Assembly (NCBI RefSeq): GCF_002234375.1
Contig: NZ_NMQV01000024.1
Location: 62,001 to 126,000, forward strand
Reading direction: 5' to 3'
DNA: 64,000 nucleotides
Origin: Pseudomonas fluvialis
GTDB lineage: Bacteria > Pseudomonadota > Gammaproteobacteria > Pseudomonadales > Pseudomonadaceae
This document shows positions 32,132 through 42,525 of the stretch, piece by piece (the first letter of the stretch is position 1; each line of letters begins with the position of its first letter). The notes beneath the pieces are model-generated. The model was not told the DNA's origin, searched no databases, and saw only the letters and a list, made by a program, of their open reading frames with translations. The position numbers and the translations under genes were made by a program.

Positions 32132-32761
32132 ATGAGTATCGAACAACTTTTCTACCTGTCCGACCTGTTTGGCGTGGCGGTATTCGCCATTACCGGCGCT
32201 CTGATGGCCGGGCGCAAGTCCATGGACCTGTTTGGTGTGCTGGTCATTGCCATCATCACCGCGCTGGGCGGCGGTACGCTGCGCGACCTGATCCTCGACA
32301 ATCACCCCGTCAGCTGGATTCGCAACGACCTGTATATCCTGGTGGCGTCGCTGTCGGCAGTGGGCACGGTGCTCTGGGTGCGTCTGACCCGGCCCATCCA
32401 TGAGAGCGGTCTGCTGCTTGCCGACGCCTTCGGGCTGGCGGTGTTCACGGTGATCGGCACGGAAGTGGCCCTGCAGAATCAGGTGCCGAACAGCACCGCG
32501 GTGATCATGGGGGTGATGACCGGCGTGGCGGGCGGGGTGATGCGCGACGTGATCTGCAACGAGATTCCGCTGATCTTCAAGAAGGAAATCTATGCCACGG
32601 CCTGTATTGCCGGCTCGCTGACCTTCATCCTGTTGCGTGATCTGGGCACGCCGCACTGGCTGGATACCGGCATCGCCATGCTGGTGGTGCTGCTGACCCG
32701 CGTAGCGGCGCTGCGCTGGGGCCTGGCGCTGCCGCGTTTCCATCTGCTCGACCGGGATTGA
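32132..32761 (+). CDS. Trimeric intracellular cation channel family protein (UPF0126)
   Basis: A 209-residue membrane protein of the TRIC/YadS/YicG family. It contains two tandem repeats of three helices. The repeat signature appears as GGGTLRDLIL in the first half and GGVMRDVICNEIP in the second. Bacterial members form trimeric K+-permeable pores; the physiological role is unknown. The stop is two bases before the next start, so it is in one unit with the VOC gene. Confidence 0.88.
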   Translation: MSIEQLFYLSDLFGVAVFAITGALMAGRKSMDLFGVLVIAIITALGGGTLRDLILDNHPVSWIRNDLYILVASLSAVGTVLWVRLTRPIHESGLLLADAFGLAVFTVIGTEVALQNQVPNSTAVIMGVMTGVAGGVMRDVICNEIPLIFKKEIYATACIAGSLTFILLRDLGTPHWLDTGIAMLVVLLTRVAALRWGLALPRFHLLDRD

Positions 32762-32763
32762 GC

Positions 32764-33141
32764 ATGCTGCTGCGTCTTGACCATCTGGTACTCACCGTCA
32801 GCGACCTGTCGCGTAGCCTGGCTTTCTACCAAGAGGTATTGGGCATGCGTCATGAGCTATTTGGCGAGGGACGCCATGCGTTGTGCTTTGGCCAGCAGAA
32901 GATCAACCTGCATCTGCACGGACATGAGTTCGAGCCCAAGGCTGCTGCTGTTCAGGTGGGCTCGGCCGATCTGTGTTTGATCACCGACTGGTCGCTGGCC
33001 ACGTTGCAAGAACACCTGGCGGCTCTGCAAGTGCCGGTGGAGCAGGGGCCGGTATTGCGTACCGGCGCCCTGGGGCCTATCGAGTCGCTGTACCTCCGCG
33101 ACCCTGACGGCAATTTGCTGGAAATCAGTCGCTACCTCTGA
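32764..33141 (+). CDS. VOC-family (glyoxalase/dioxygenase fold) protein
   Basis: A 125-residue single VOC domain. The N-terminus LRLDHLVLTVSDLSRSLAFYQEVLGM carries the first metal His (His7), and the C-terminus SLYLRDPDGNLLEISRYL carries the terminal Glu. A middle His lies in INLHLHG. Such small VOC proteins include thiol transferases and dioxygenases; the reaction is not determined here. Related proteins are found next to gor in P. aeruginosa (PA2024-PA2025). ATG 32764 chosen over an in-frame TTG six bases earlier. Confidence 0.85.
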   Translation: MLLRLDHLVLTVSDLSRSLAFYQEVLGMRHELFGEGRHALCFGQQKINLHLHGHEFEPKAAAVQVGSADLCLITDWSLATLQEHLAALQVPVEQGPVLRTGALGPIESLYLRDPDGNLLEISRYL

Positions 33142-33153
33142 GCAGGCGAACGC

Positions 33154-33606
33154 TCAGTGGTGCGCGGCGCTGCTACCTTCCTGCACCTGAACTTCCACCT
33201 CGATGCTGCCAGCTTTCTCGAACTGCAGGGTCAGCGGGAAGCGGTCGCCGGCCTGCAGCGGCTGGTTGAGCTGGAAAAGCATCACGTGGTAGCCGCCCGG
33301 CGAGAACTCCACCTGCGCGCCGGCTGCCACGTCCACGGCGGGCACATGCACCATCTTCATCAGGCCGTTTTCATGCACATGGTTGTGCAGTTCGCTCTTG
33401 CCGGCGCGCGGCGTGCTGACGGCCACCAGACGATCCGCGCTGTTACCCCGGTTTTCCACCAGGAAGTAAGCGGCGCCCGCCGGAGCATTCGGCGGCATGG
33501 CGCGTGACCAGGGATGATCGATGTGCAGGTCGGCCAACTGATAGTCGTGTGCCTGCGCGAGGGGCAGGGCCAGCAGGGAGAGCAGGGGCAGGGCGTACTT
33601 GAGCAT
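33154..33606 (-). CDS. Periplasmic copper chaperone PCu(A)C
   Basis: A 150-residue periplasmic Cu(I)-binding protein. The signal peptide spans residues 1-19 (ending AQA). The copper motif HX10MX21HXM is exact: His74, Met85, His107, Met109. A His-rich tail (AAHH) ends the protein. PCu(A)C delivers copper to cytochrome c oxidase, usually with a Sco protein. No Sco or oxidase gene is nearby. It converges with the VOC gene at 12 bases. Confidence 0.93.
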   Translation of the reverse strand: MLKYALPLLSLLALPLAQAHDYQLADLHIDHPWSRAMPPNAPAGAAYFLVENRGNSADRLVAVSTPRAGKSELHNHVHENGLMKMVHVPAVDVAAGAQVEFSPGGYHVMLFQLNQPLQAGDRFPLTLQFEKAGSIEVEVQVQEGSSAAHH

Positions 33607-33757
33607 GATGACTCCGCAGGGTGGGGAAGCTGCCGGCTAGCATAAGCTGCACCGAGCGGACTGTCTTGTGCTGGATCAATGCCGGCGAGGCTGGTCGGCA
33701 TCGCCGGGCTGTGCTTCACTGAGCACTCAATTCCTACCAGCGCACAAGGAGATTTCC

Positions 33758-34258
33758 ATGTCCCAGGTTACCCTCAAAGGCACCCCGTTTGCCGTCCTCG
33801 GCCAGTTTCCCCAAGTAGGCGAGACCGCCAAGGATTTCCGTCTGGTCAACGGCGACCTGACGGATGTCGGCTTGCAGGACTTTGCCGGCCAGCGCAAGGT
33901 CCTGAATATCTTCCCCAGCGTGGATACGCCGACCTGTGCAACCTCCGTGCGTACCTTCAACGCTCAGGCCGCCAGCCTGGCCAATACCGTGGTGCTGTGC
34001 ATTTCTGCCGATCTGCCGTTCGCCCAGAAGCGCTTTTGCGCCGCCGAGGGGCTGGATAAGGTAGTCAACCTGTCAACCCTGCGTGGTGCAGCCTTCCTCA
34101 CGGATTATGGCGTGGCCCTGGCCAGCGGCCCACTGGCCGGTCTGGCTGCCCGTGCGGTGGTGGTGCTGGACGAAAACAACCGCGTGCTGCACGCCGAGCT
34201 GGTCAGCGAGATTGCCAATGAGCCGGACTATGCCGCGGCATTGGCAGCCCTGCAGTAA
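33758..34258 (+). CDS. tpx: Thiol peroxidase
   Basis: A 166-residue atypical 2-Cys peroxiredoxin that reduces hydroperoxides using thioredoxin. Peroxidatic Cys60 lies in [12 protein letters not shown] and resolving Cys94 in KRFCAAEG, matching E. coli Cys61 and Cys95. The C-terminus [18 protein letters not shown] is also conserved. AAGGAGA is eight bases before ATG 33758. In P. aeruginosa tpx is close to muxABC-opmB, as here. Confidence 0.96.
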   Translation: MSQVTLKGTPFAVLGQFPQVGETAKDFRLVNGDLTDVGLQDFAGQRKVLNIFPSVDTPTCATSVRTFNAQAASLANTVVLCISADLPFAQKRFCAAEGLDKVVNLSTLRGAAFLTDYGVALASGPLAGLAARAVVVLDENNRVLHAELVSEIANEPDYAAALAALQ

Positions 34259-34264
34259 GTCTGG

Positions 34265-34708
34265 CTAGTCCAGCCAGGCCTGTGCCAGGGCGATCAGCAG
34301 CAGATAGCGCGCGCCCTTGGCCAGGCTGACCAGCAGCAGGAACACCACGAGTCGCTCGCGCAGCAGGCCGGCGACCAGAGTCAGCGGATCGCCCAGCACC
34401 GGCATCCAGCTGAGCAACAGGCTCCAGCGTCCATAGCGGCGGTACCAGGCCTGGGCCTGTTGCAGGCGCTGCTCGCTGGGTTGCCACCAGGCCTGGTTGA
34501 CGCGTGGTTGCAGCAGCAACAGGCCCAGCCACCAGTTGACCAGCGAACCCAGCACGTTACCCAGCGTGGCAACCAGCCAAAGCAGCCAGGGCGTCTGCTG
34601 GCCGGCGTGCAGCAACGCCAGCAATACGGCTTCCGATTGCGCGGGAAACAGCGTGGCGGCGAGCAGCGCACTGAAGAACAGGCCCAGATAGGCCGACACG
34701 GATGTCAC
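34265..34708 (-). CDS. YqaA-family membrane protein
   Basis: A 147-residue inner-membrane protein related to E. coli YqaA and distantly to DedA/VTT proteins. Hydrophobic segments lie at ~5-30, ~40-65 and ~110-145, and the polar motifs FPAQSEAVLLALL and ATLGNVLGSLVNW are characteristic. The VTT-like core PVLGDPLTLVAGLLR is near residue 108. Function unknown; relatives affect membrane lipid scrambling or energetics. I prefer GTG 34708, with GGAG six bases away, over GTG 34717, which is too close to the site. It ends six bases from the convergent tpx stop. Confidence 0.8.
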   Translation of the reverse strand: MTSVSAYLGLFFSALLAATLFPAQSEAVLLALLHAGQQTPWLLWLVATLGNVLGSLVNWWLGLLLLQPRVNQAWWQPSEQRLQQAQAWYRRYGRWSLLLSWMPVLGDPLTLVAGLLRERLVVFLLLVSLAKGARYLLLIALAQAWLD

Positions 34709-34847
34709 ACACAGCACTCCGGGCGGATGATAGGGCGACGATCATAGACAGCCTGCAGAAACCGGGCGAGTGCTTATTGTCGATGCGTCTTGCTGAGGAA
34801 GCATTGGCATGACAGACAGTCCGGGGCGTTCAATAATACTAATTTAA

Positions 34848-34863
34848 CATAATGCACATTATG
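34848..34863. repeat. AT-rich palindrome
   Basis: CATAATGCACATTATG has seven-base arms around CA, in an A/T-rich island (about 34830-34880) that contrasts with the surrounding GC-rich genes. A second dyad ATGCG/CGCAT follows at 34861-34881. It lies upstream of yqaA and downstream of opmB. Operator or promoter use is possible but unproven. Confidence 0.5.
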
Positions 34864-34895
34864 CGAAATTACATAACGCATCAGCAGGAAGGTCA

Positions 34896-34915
34896 ATGCC
34901 GCGATTCTGCGGCAT
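34896..34915 (-). terminator. Hairpin downstream of opmB
   Basis: ATGCCGC (34896-34902) pairs with GCGGCAT (34909-34915) around a six-base loop, 33 bases after the opmB stop. There is no T-run, so it may be a weak terminator or a 3'-end protector of the mux transcript. Confidence 0.45.
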
Positions 34916-34947
34916 CTATTCCACTATGCCAGGCTGTCAACGAACAC

Positions 34948-36351
34948 CTAGCGTGCATCATCCGGCGTGTTCGACCAATCGCCGCCCAAGGCCACGGTAA
35001 GTTTTACGCTGCTGATCAACAAACTGCCTTGCAAGCCGATCAGCGTGCGCTCGGTTTGCAGTGCGGTGTTTTGCGCGCTGATTACGTTCAGGTAGTCGAC
35101 GGTACCGGCGCGGTACTGGTTTTCTGCCAGGCGCAAGGCATCGCGGGCGGCGTCCAGGGCTTGTTGACGTAGCTGGATTTCACGCTGCAAGGCGTCCTGT
35201 AGCACCAACTGGTCTTCGACCTCGGCAATCGCCTGCAAGACCTGTTGCCGGTAATCCGCCACGGTCTGTTCGTACTGCGCACGCGCCTGTTCGACGCGTG
35301 AACGCAACAAGCCGCCGTCGAACAGGCTGAGCGCCAGCTGCGGGCCGAGTGACCAGGCCCGATTGGGTGCACTGATCCAGTCGCCCAGCTGGCTGCTGCG
35401 ATAGCCGGCACTGGCACTGAGGCGAAAATCCGGGAAATACGCCGCTTCGGCCACACCGATTTGCGCGTTGGCGGCCATCACCCGGCGCTCCGCGGCTGCC
35501 ACATCGGGGCGGCGTTCCAGTAAGGCCGAAGGCAGCTCGGCACGCAAGGCCGGCAGGCTGGGCAGTTCACGGCGCCCGCTGAGTTGCAGCTGGCCGGGTG
35601 TCTGGCCCAGCAAAACGGCGATGGCGTGGCGCAATTGGGCGATTTGCCCATCCAGCTCAACGGCCTGCGCCTGGGTGTTGCGCAGCTGGGTGATGGCCTG
35701 GCTGACATCCGCGCGACTGACCAGTCCTGCCTGGTAGCGGCTTTCGCTCATCTGCAAGGCCCGCTGGTAAGCCTTGGCCGTCTCTTCGAGCAGATCGCGC
35801 TGGCGCAGTTGGCTGCGCAGTTGCAGATAATTCTGCGCCAGTTCACTTTGCAGACTCAGGCGCAAGGCGGCCAGTTCTGCCGCGCTGGCCTGGGCGCTGC
35901 TGTCGGCGGCTTGCAGTTCGCGGCGCACCTTGCCCCACAGATCGACTTCCCAGCTGATCGCCAGGTTGGCGTCGTAGCTTTTGCTGTGCAGCGCCGCACT
36001 GCCCTGCCCTTGTCCGCTGCGTTGCATGCCGGCGCCCAGATCCAGGTTGGGGAGCAAGCCAGCCCGTGCGCCACCGGCCAGGGCTCGCGCCTGGCGGTAT
36101 TGCGCTTCGGCACTGGCCAGACGCAGGTTGTCGGTTTCGAGCTGAGTGAGCAGGCGGTCCAGTTCGGCGTCGGCATAACCCTGCCACCAGCGGCCTGCGC
36201 CAGATGTATCGGCTGGCGTGGCGGTTTTCCAGCCGGGCATGGCCAGGTAATGCGCGGCCTGCGGCGTGGCCGGGCGCTGGTAGTCCGGGCCGATGGCACA
36301 GCCGGCCAGCAATACGCTGGTGAACAGAAACAGAGACGGCAATGCATTCAT
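34948..36351 (-). CDS. opmB: Outer-membrane efflux channel, OpmB/OprM family
   Basis: A 467-residue TolC-like outer-membrane lipoprotein, the exit duct of the RND pump encoded upstream. A lipobox LLAGC places lipidated Cys18, followed by AIGPDYQRP, the usual start of OprM proteins. Two OEP repeats fill ~60-255 and ~265-460, with the NYLQLRSQLRQRDLLEETAKAYQRAL and YRAGTVDYLNVISAQ patterns. The ATG overlaps the muxC stop (ATGA). Last gene of the muxA-B-C-opmB operon. Confidence 0.92.
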   Translation of the reverse strand: MNALPSLFLFTSVLLAGCAIGPDYQRPATPQAAHYLAMPGWKTATPADTSGAGRWWQGYADAELDRLLTQLETDNLRLASAEAQYRQARALAGGARAGLLPNLDLGAGMQRSGQGQGSAALHSKSYDANLAISWEVDLWGKVRRELQAADSSAQASAAELAALRLSLQSELAQNYLQLRSQLRQRDLLEETAKAYQRALQMSESRYQAGLVSRADVSQAITQLRNTQAQAVELDGQIAQLRHAIAVLLGQTPGQLQLSGRRELPSLPALRAELPSALLERRPDVAAAERRVMAANAQIGVAEAAYFPDFRLSASAGYRSSQLGDWISAPNRAWSLGPQLALSLFDGGLLRSRVEQARAQYEQTVADYRQQVLQAIAEVEDQLVLQDALQREIQLRQQALDAARDALRLAENQYRAGTVDYLNVISAQNTALQTERTLIGLQGSLLISSVKLTVALGGDWSNTPDDAR

Positions 36352-39300
36352 GACAAGCTTTCCACACGGGACAGGGAACGACCGCGCAAGCGCAGGCGCT
36401 CCAGGCTGAGATAGACCACCGGAGTGGTGAACAGGGTCAACAACTGGCTGAGCAGCAGCCCGCCAATCACCGCCAGGCCCAGCGGCTGGCGCATTTCCGC
36501 GCCTTCCATGCCGCCGACCAGCAGCGGCACGGCACCCAGCACCGCGGCCAGGGTGGTCATCAGGATCGGCCGCAGGCGTAACAGGCAGCTCTGGCGGATG
36601 GCCTGCAGTGGGTCGAGGCCCTGTTCGCGCTCCAGTTGCAGGGCCAGGTCGATCATCAGGATGGCGTTTTTCATGACGATGCCGATCAGCAGGAACAAAC
36701 CGAGCAGCGAGATCAGGCTGAACTGCCCGCCACTCAGCTCGATGGCCAGCAAGGCACCCAGGCCGGCCGAGGGCAAGGTGGAGAGAATGGTCAGCGGGTG
36801 CAGGTAGCTTTCATAGAGGATGCCCAGCAGCAGGTAGACCAGCAGCAAGGCGCCCAGCAGCATCAGTGGCTGGCTTTGCTGGGCCTGCTGGAATTGCTGG
36901 CCGCTGCCGCCCAGGCTGCCCTGGATTTCCCCAGGCAGGCCGATGGCCGCCATGGCCCGGTCGATGGCGCGTACCGCCTGGTCGAGGCTCACGCCTTCGG
37001 CCAGGTCGAAGTTGATGTTTTCCACGGCAAACTGGCCGTCATGGGTGACCCGGTCGTCGGCCAGGCTGCGCTCGAAGCGGGAAAAAGCCGCCAGCGGCAC
37101 ACGCCGGCCATCGCTGGCGATCAGGTGGATCTGCTTGAGTACCTGCGGCGACTGCGCGTAACGCGGGTCGACCTCGAGCACCACCTTGTACTGGTTGAGG
37201 CTGGCATAGATGGTGGAAATCTGCCGCTGGCTGAAGGCGTTGTTGAGCAAGGCGCTGACTTCGTCCATCTGCAGGCCGAGGCGGCGGGCCGCCACCCGGT
37301 CGATGACCAGGCGTACCTGCTCCGCGCCGCTGCCGTCATTGGCGTCGATGGCGGTGAGTTCCGGCAGGCTGCGCAACGCCTCGGCCACACTGCGCCGCCA
37401 CTGGCGCAACAGCTGCAAGTCGCTGGACAGCAGCTTGTACTCGTATTGCGAGCTGCTGCCCTGGCGGCCACCGAAGAACATCAGGTCCTGATCGGGCATC
37501 AGCATCAGCCGCCCGCCCGGCACCAGCGGCAGATTGCGGCGCAGCCGCGCCACCACCTGCTCCGCCGAGTCACGCTCAGCCATGGGTTTGAGCCGCACGA
37601 TCATGAAGGCGTTGTTGCTGGCCCCGTCGCCGCCGATGAAGCCGGCGACGCTGTGCACCGCGGGATCTTCCAGCACGGCGCGGCGGAAGATTTCCATCTT
37701 CGGCTGCATGACCTGGAACGACAGCCCGTCGTCGCCGCGAATGAAGCCGGCCAGCTGGCCGGTGTCCTGCATGGGCAGCAAGGTCTTGGGCACCTGGATG
37801 TACAGCGCCACGCTCAGGCCGATGGCCAGTAACAGGCTGGCCAGCATCAGCGCCGGGCGCGCCAGAGCCCAGTCCAGGCCACGCTGGTAGCCGGCCAGTA
37901 GCCGCTGGTTGGCGCGCTGGCTGAATGCGACGAGGCCACTGCCCTGCTCCGCCGGCTCGGCCTTCAGCCAGCGGGCGCAGAGCATTGGGGTCAGCGTCAG
38001 CGATACCAGCAGGGAAATCAGGATGGCCACGGCCAGGGTGATGGAGAACTCGTGGAACAGCTGGCTGGCCAGTCCGCCCATGAACAGGATGGCGACAAAG
38101 ATCACCACCAGCGACAGGTTCATCGCCAGCAGGGTGAAACCAACCTCGCGGGTGCCTTGCAGCGCAGCCGGCAACGGCGGCATGCCCTGGTCGATATGCC
38201 GGGCGATGTTTTCCAGCACCACGATGGCGTCGTCCACCACCAGCCCGGCGGCGATGATCAGCGCCATCAGCGTCAGGTTGTTCAGGGAAAAGCCGGCCAG
38301 ATACATCACCGCAAAGGTGCCGACCAGGGAAACCGGCACGGCCAGCGCGGGAATCAATGCCCGGCGCGCGCGGCCGAGAAACAGCCAGACCAGGAGGATG
38401 ACCAGGCCCACGGCGATCAGCAGGGTACGTTCGGCCTCGGCCAGGGTGGCGCGGATCACCGGCGAACGGTCCATGGCGACGTCCAGTTCGACACTGCTCG
38501 GCAACACCGCTCGCAACAGCGGCAACTGCGCCTTGATGTCATCGATGGTCTGGATGATGTTGGCGCCGGCCTGGCGGTTGATCACCAGCAGCACGGCTTC
38601 CTGATCATTGAAGAAACCACTGTTGTAGCGGTTCTCCACGCTGTCTTCGACTTGAGCCACATCGGCCAGGCGCAGGATGGCGCCATCGCGCTGGCGGATC
38701 ACCAGATCGCGGTATTGCGCGGCGTGGCTCAACTGTTCGTTGGCCTGCACCTGCCAGTGGCGCTGGGCATCCTCCACCTGCCCCTTGGGCCGGCGCAGGT
38801 TGGCGCTGGCGATGGCGGCCCGCACTTCGTCCAGCGCCAGGCCGTAGTGTTCCAGTTGCTGCGGTTGCAACTGCACGCGCACTGCCGGCAGCGAACTGCC
38901 GCCGATCTGCACCTCGCCGACGCCCTGCACCTGCGCCAGGCGCTGGCCGAGCAGGCTGTCGGCCAGGTCGTAGAGCTGGCTCTTGCTCAACTGTGGCGAG
39001 GTCAGCGCAATCACCATGATCGGCGCCTGCGAAGGGTTGATCTTGCGATAGCTGGGCGGGCTGCGCATGCCACTGGGCAGGAGCTTCTGCGCGGCATTGA
39101 TGGCGCCCTGCACTTCACGGGCGGCGGCGTTGATATCGCGGCCCAGCTCGAACTGCAGGATGATCCGCGTGCTGCCCTGGCCGCTGCGGCTGTTCATCGA
39201 ACTGACCCCGGCGATGCTGCCCAGCGCGCGTTCCAGTGGTGCGGCCACGGTGGTGGCCATCACCTCCGGGCTGGCACCGGGCAGGCTGGCCTGCACAGTG

Positions 39301-39434
39301 ATGGTCGGGAAGTCCATGTCCGGCAGCGGCGCCACCGGCAGCAGGCGGTAACTCAGCGCGCCGACCAGCAGCAAGGCCAGGCTGAGCAGCAGCGTCGCCA
39401 CCGGACGCTGGATAAAGGGCGCGGACAGGTTCAT
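36348..39434 (-). CDS. muxC: RND efflux permease, MuxC/MdtC-like
   Basis: A 1028-residue inner-membrane proton-driven transporter with twelve helices and two large periplasmic loops. It starts NLSAPFIQRPVATLLLSLALLL. The proton relay Asp-Asp pair is in GLVVDDAIVVLENIARH and the partner segment is near the tenth helix. MuxB and MuxC (MdtB/MdtC in E. coli) are thought to form a mixed trimer, so two permease genes in one operon are expected. The ATG 39434 lies 13 bases after the muxB stop; an in-frame GTG at 39479 is less likely. Confidence 0.93.
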   Translation of the reverse strand: MNLSAPFIQRPVATLLLSLALLLVGALSYRLLPVAPLPDMDFPTITVQASLPGASPEVMATTVAAPLERALGSIAGVSSMNSRSGQGSTRIILQFELGRDINAAAREVQGAINAAQKLLPSGMRSPPSYRKINPSQAPIMVIALTSPQLSKSQLYDLADSLLGQRLAQVQGVGEVQIGGSSLPAVRVQLQPQQLEHYGLALDEVRAAIASANLRRPKGQVEDAQRHWQVQANEQLSHAAQYRDLVIRQRDGAILRLADVAQVEDSVENRYNSGFFNDQEAVLLVINRQAGANIIQTIDDIKAQLPLLRAVLPSSVELDVAMDRSPVIRATLAEAERTLLIAVGLVILLVWLFLGRARRALIPALAVPVSLVGTFAVMYLAGFSLNNLTLMALIIAAGLVVDDAIVVLENIARHIDQGMPPLPAALQGTREVGFTLLAMNLSLVVIFVAILFMGGLASQLFHEFSITLAVAILISLLVSLTLTPMLCARWLKAEPAEQGSGLVAFSQRANQRLLAGYQRGLDWALARPALMLASLLLAIGLSVALYIQVPKTLLPMQDTGQLAGFIRGDDGLSFQVMQPKMEIFRRAVLEDPAVHSVAGFIGGDGASNNAFMIVRLKPMAERDSAEQVVARLRRNLPLVPGGRLMLMPDQDLMFFGGRQGSSSQYEYKLLSSDLQLLRQWRRSVAEALRSLPELTAIDANDGSGAEQVRLVIDRVAARRLGLQMDEVSALLNNAFSQRQISTIYASLNQYKVVLEVDPRYAQSPQVLKQIHLIASDGRRVPLAAFSRFERSLADDRVTHDGQFAVENINFDLAEGVSLDQAVRAIDRAMAAIGLPGEIQGSLGGSGQQFQQAQQSQPLMLLGALLLVYLLLGILYESYLHPLTILSTLPSAGLGALLAIELSGGQFSLISLLGLFLLIGIVMKNAILMIDLALQLEREQGLDPLQAIRQSCLLRLRPILMTTLAAVLGAVPLLVGGMEGAEMRQPLGLAVIGGLLLSQLLTLFTTPVVYLSLERLRLRGRSLSRVESLS

Positions 39435-39447
39435 CGCGGGCAGCGCC

Positions 39448-42400
39448 TCACTGGCCAGCCGGCGCGACGGCCTGGCCACGCAAGCGCTGGCTGAGGCGGT
39501 CGAAGAACAGATAGATGACCGGCGTGGTGAACAGGGTCAGCAACTGGCTGGCGATCAGCCCGCCGACCATCACCAGGCCCAGCGGCTGGCGCAGCTCGGC
39601 CCCGGAGCCGGAGGCCAGCATCAGCGGCACGGCACCGAACAGCGCGGCCAGGGTGGTCATCAGGATCGGCCGGAACCGCAGCAGCGCCGCCTGGTAAATG
39701 GCCTGCTCGGCGCTCATGCCTTGCTCGCGCTGCGCCTCCAGGGCGAAGTCGATCATCATGATGGCGTTCTTCTTGACGATGCCGATCAGCAGGATGATGC
39801 CGATGATGGCGATCAGCCCCAGTTCGCTGCCATCCAGCAGCAAGGCCAGCAAGGCGCCAACCGCCGCCGAGGGCAAGGTGGAGAGGATGGTGATCGGGTG
39901 GATATAGCTCTCGTAGAGCACGCCGAGCACGATGTACATGGTCAGCACCGCGGCGAGGATCAGCCACAGGGTGCTCGACAGCGAGGCCTGGAAGGCCTGT
40001 GCGGCCCCCTGCAGGCGGACTTCCACGCCTTCCGGCAGGCCGCTGGCCTGGCGGGCCTCCTCGAGCGCCTGCAAGGCATCGCTGAGAGCCAGACCGGGCG
40101 CCAGGTTGAAGGAGAAGGAAACCGCCGGGAACTGGCCGATGTGGTTGATCACCAGGGCTGCCGGGCGCTGTTCGAAACGCGCCAGGCTGGCCAGCGGCAC
40201 AGGCACCCCGCCGCTGCCGGCGACATGCAACTGTTCTAGCGCCTGCGGGCCGGCCTGGCTGGCCTCGGCACTTTCCAGCACCACGCGGTACTGGCTGCTC
40301 TGGGTGAACACCGTGGAGATCTGCCGCTGGCCGAAGGCATCGTAGAGCGCATCGGTAATGCTGCTGACGCTCACGCCCAGCCGTGCGGCGGCATCCCGGT
40401 CGATTTCCACGTAGACCTGCAGGCCCTGCTCCTGCTGGTCGTTGCTGACGTCACGCAGGGCCGGCTGGGCCTGCAAGGCGGCCAGCAGGCGTGGCGCCCA
40501 CTCGTGCAGCAGCGCGCTGTCCGGCGATTCCAGGCTGAACTGGTACTGGGTTCGGCTGACCTTGTCCTCGATGGACAGATCCTGCACCGGCTGCAGAAAC
40601 AGCTCGATGCCCGGCACGCCAGCCAATGCCGGGCGCAGCCGTTCGATGACCTGCTGTGCGCTGACCTCGCGCTCGTCGTGCGGCTTCAGATTGATCAGCA
40701 GACGTCCGCTGTTGAGCGTGCTGTTGTCGCCATCCACACCGATATAGGCACTCAGGCTGGCCACTGCCGGGTCGGCGAGGATGACCTCGCTGAGGCGCTG
40801 CTGGCGTTCGCTCATGGCCTGGAAGGAAATCGACTGCGGCGCTTCGGAAATACCCTGCAGCAGGCCGGTGTCCTGCACCGGGAAAAAGCCCTTGGGCAGC
40901 GCCAGGTAGAGCAGCACGGTGAGCCCCAGGGTGGCCAGCGCCGTGGCCAGGGTCAGCCGCTGGTGGCCCAGTACCCACTGCAGGCCACGGGCATAGCCGG
41001 CGATCAGGCGACTCAGCCAGTCATCCTCCGCGTCGGCATGCTGCCGGCCGGTCTTGAGCAGGCGCGCGCACATCATCGGAGTAAGGCTGAGCGAGACCAG
41101 CAGGGAGATCAGGATGGCCACGGCCAGGGTAATGGCGAATTCGCGGAACAGCCGGCCCACCACGTCCTGCATGAACAGCAGTGGAATGAGTACGGCAATC
41201 AGCGAGAAAGTCAGCGAAATCAGCGTGAAACCAATCTGCCGGGCGCCCTTGAGCGCGGCATTCAACGGTGTTTCGCCCTGCTCCAGGTAGCGGGTGATGT
41301 TCTCCAGCATGACGATGGCGTCGTCGACCACGAAACCAGTGGCAATGGTCAGCGCCATGAGCGTCAGGTTATTCAGGGAAAATCCGGCCAGGTGCATCAC
41401 CGCGAAGGTGGCCACCAGCGACAGCGGCACCACGATGGAGGGAATCAGCGTGGCAGACAGTCGGCGCAGGAACACGAAGGTCACCATCACCACCAGGGCG
41501 ATGGCCAGCAACAGCTCGTGCTGCACATCGCGCACCGCGGCGCGGATGGTCTGCGTGCGATCCGTGAGCACCGTCACCTGCAGGCCGCCCGGCAGGCTGG
41601 CCTGTAGTTGCGGCAACAGCGCCTGCACGCGCTCGACCACCTCGATGACATTGGCTCCCGGCTGACGCTGGATATTCAGCAGCACGGCACGGTTCTGCTT
41701 GGCCCAGGCGGCCAGCCGCTGGTTTTCCGCCCCATCGATGATCTGCGCGACATCGCGCAGGCGCAGGGTGGCGCCGTCCTGGTAGCCGAGGATCAGTTCC
41801 GCGTAGTCCTGCGGGCTTTTCAGCTGGTCATTGGCATCCAGCATGGACACCTTGGTCGGCCCGTCGAAGTTGCCCTTGGGCTGGTTGACGTTGGCCGCGT
41901 TGACCAGTTGCCGCACGTCGCTGAGGGTCATGCCATAGCTAGCCAGGGCCTGTGGGTTGACGCGAATGCGCAGCGCCGGACGCTGCCCGCCGGCCAGGCT
42001 GACCAGACCTACCCCGCTGACCTGGGCGAGTTTCTGCGCCATGCGCGTATCCACCAAGTCATGCACGCGTGGCAGCGGCACATGCTCCGAGGTGATGGCC
42101 AGGGTCAGTACCGGGGTGTCGGCTGGGTTGACCTTGTTGTACAGCGGCGGGGTCGGCAGGTCGTTGGGCAGCAGGTTGCTGGCCGCATTGATCGCCGCCT
42201 GCACCTGTTGCTCGGCCACGTCCATGGACAACTCCAGAGCAAAGCGCAAGGTGATCACCGAGGCACCGCCGGAGCTGCTCGAGGACATCTGCGCGAGGCC
42301 GGGCATCTGGCCGAACTGACGCTCCAGCGGCACGGTGACCGCACTGCCCATGACCTGCGGACTGGCTCCGGGATACAGGGTCATCACGCGAATGGTCGGG

Positions 42401-42525
42401 TAATCAACCTGCGGCAGTGCTGAAACGGGGAGCAGCCGATAGGCGAGCAGCCCGGCCAGCAGCAGGGCCAGCATGCACAGGGTGGTGGCGACCGGACGGA
42501 GGATGAACGGACGGGAAATGTTCAC
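39448..42525 (-). CDS. muxB: RND efflux permease, MuxB/MdtB-like
   Basis: A 1025-residue RND transporter, paralogue of the downstream permease. It starts [22 protein letters not shown]. The proton relay Asp pair is in [17 protein letters not shown], and the C-terminal [21 protein letters not shown] is the standard RND motif. In P. aeruginosa MuxABC-OpmB exports aminocoumarins, macrolides and tetracycline; MdtABC exports bile salts and novobiocin. Substrates here are inferred only. The start is GTG overlapping the muxA stop (GTGA). Confidence 0.93.
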   Translation of the reverse strand: MNISRPFILRPVATTLCMLALLLAGLLAYRLLPVSALPQVDYPTIRVMTLYPGASPQVMGSAVTVPLERQFGQMPGLAQMSSSSSGGASVITLRFALELSMDVAEQQVQAAINAASNLLPNDLPTPPLYNKVNPADTPVLTLAITSEHVPLPRVHDLVDTRMAQKLAQVSGVGLVSLAGGQRPALRIRVNPQALASYGMTLSDVRQLVNAANVNQPKGNFDGPTKVSMLDANDQLKSPQDYAELILGYQDGATLRLRDVAQIIDGAENQRLAAWAKQNRAVLLNIQRQPGANVIEVVERVQALLPQLQASLPGGLQVTVLTDRTQTIRAAVRDVQHELLLAIALVVMVTFVFLRRLSATLIPSIVVPLSLVATFAVMHLAGFSLNNLTLMALTIATGFVVDDAIVMLENITRYLEQGETPLNAALKGARQIGFTLISLTFSLIAVLIPLLFMQDVVGRLFREFAITLAVAILISLLVSLSLTPMMCARLLKTGRQHADAEDDWLSRLIAGYARGLQWVLGHQRLTLATALATLGLTVLLYLALPKGFFPVQDTGLLQGISEAPQSISFQAMSERQQRLSEVILADPAVASLSAYIGVDGDNSTLNSGRLLINLKPHDEREVSAQQVIERLRPALAGVPGIELFLQPVQDLSIEDKVSRTQYQFSLESPDSALLHEWAPRLLAALQAQPALRDVSNDQQEQGLQVYVEIDRDAAARLGVSVSSITDALYDAFGQRQISTVFTQSSQYRVVLESAEASQAGPQALEQLHVAGSGGVPVPLASLARFEQRPAALVINHIGQFPAVSFSFNLAPGLALSDALQALEEARQASGLPEGVEVRLQGAAQAFQASLSSTLWLILAAVLTMYIVLGVLYESYIHPITILSTLPSAAVGALLALLLDGSELGLIAIIGIILLIGIVKKNAIMMIDFALEAQREQGMSAEQAIYQAALLRFRPILMTTLAALFGAVPLMLASGSGAELRQPLGLVMVGGLIASQLLTLFTTPVIYLFFDRLSQRLRGQAVAPAGQ

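Noticed and set aside
30608..32743. Upstream in-frame extension of the acyltransferase across gor and the TRIC gene
   Set aside because: The extension lies antisense to two conserved genes; PlsC homology begins at about 30607.
34848..34915. CRISPR-like or transposon-end repeats
   Set aside because: The palindromes are single-copy, unevenly spaced and without spacers, cas genes or a transposase.
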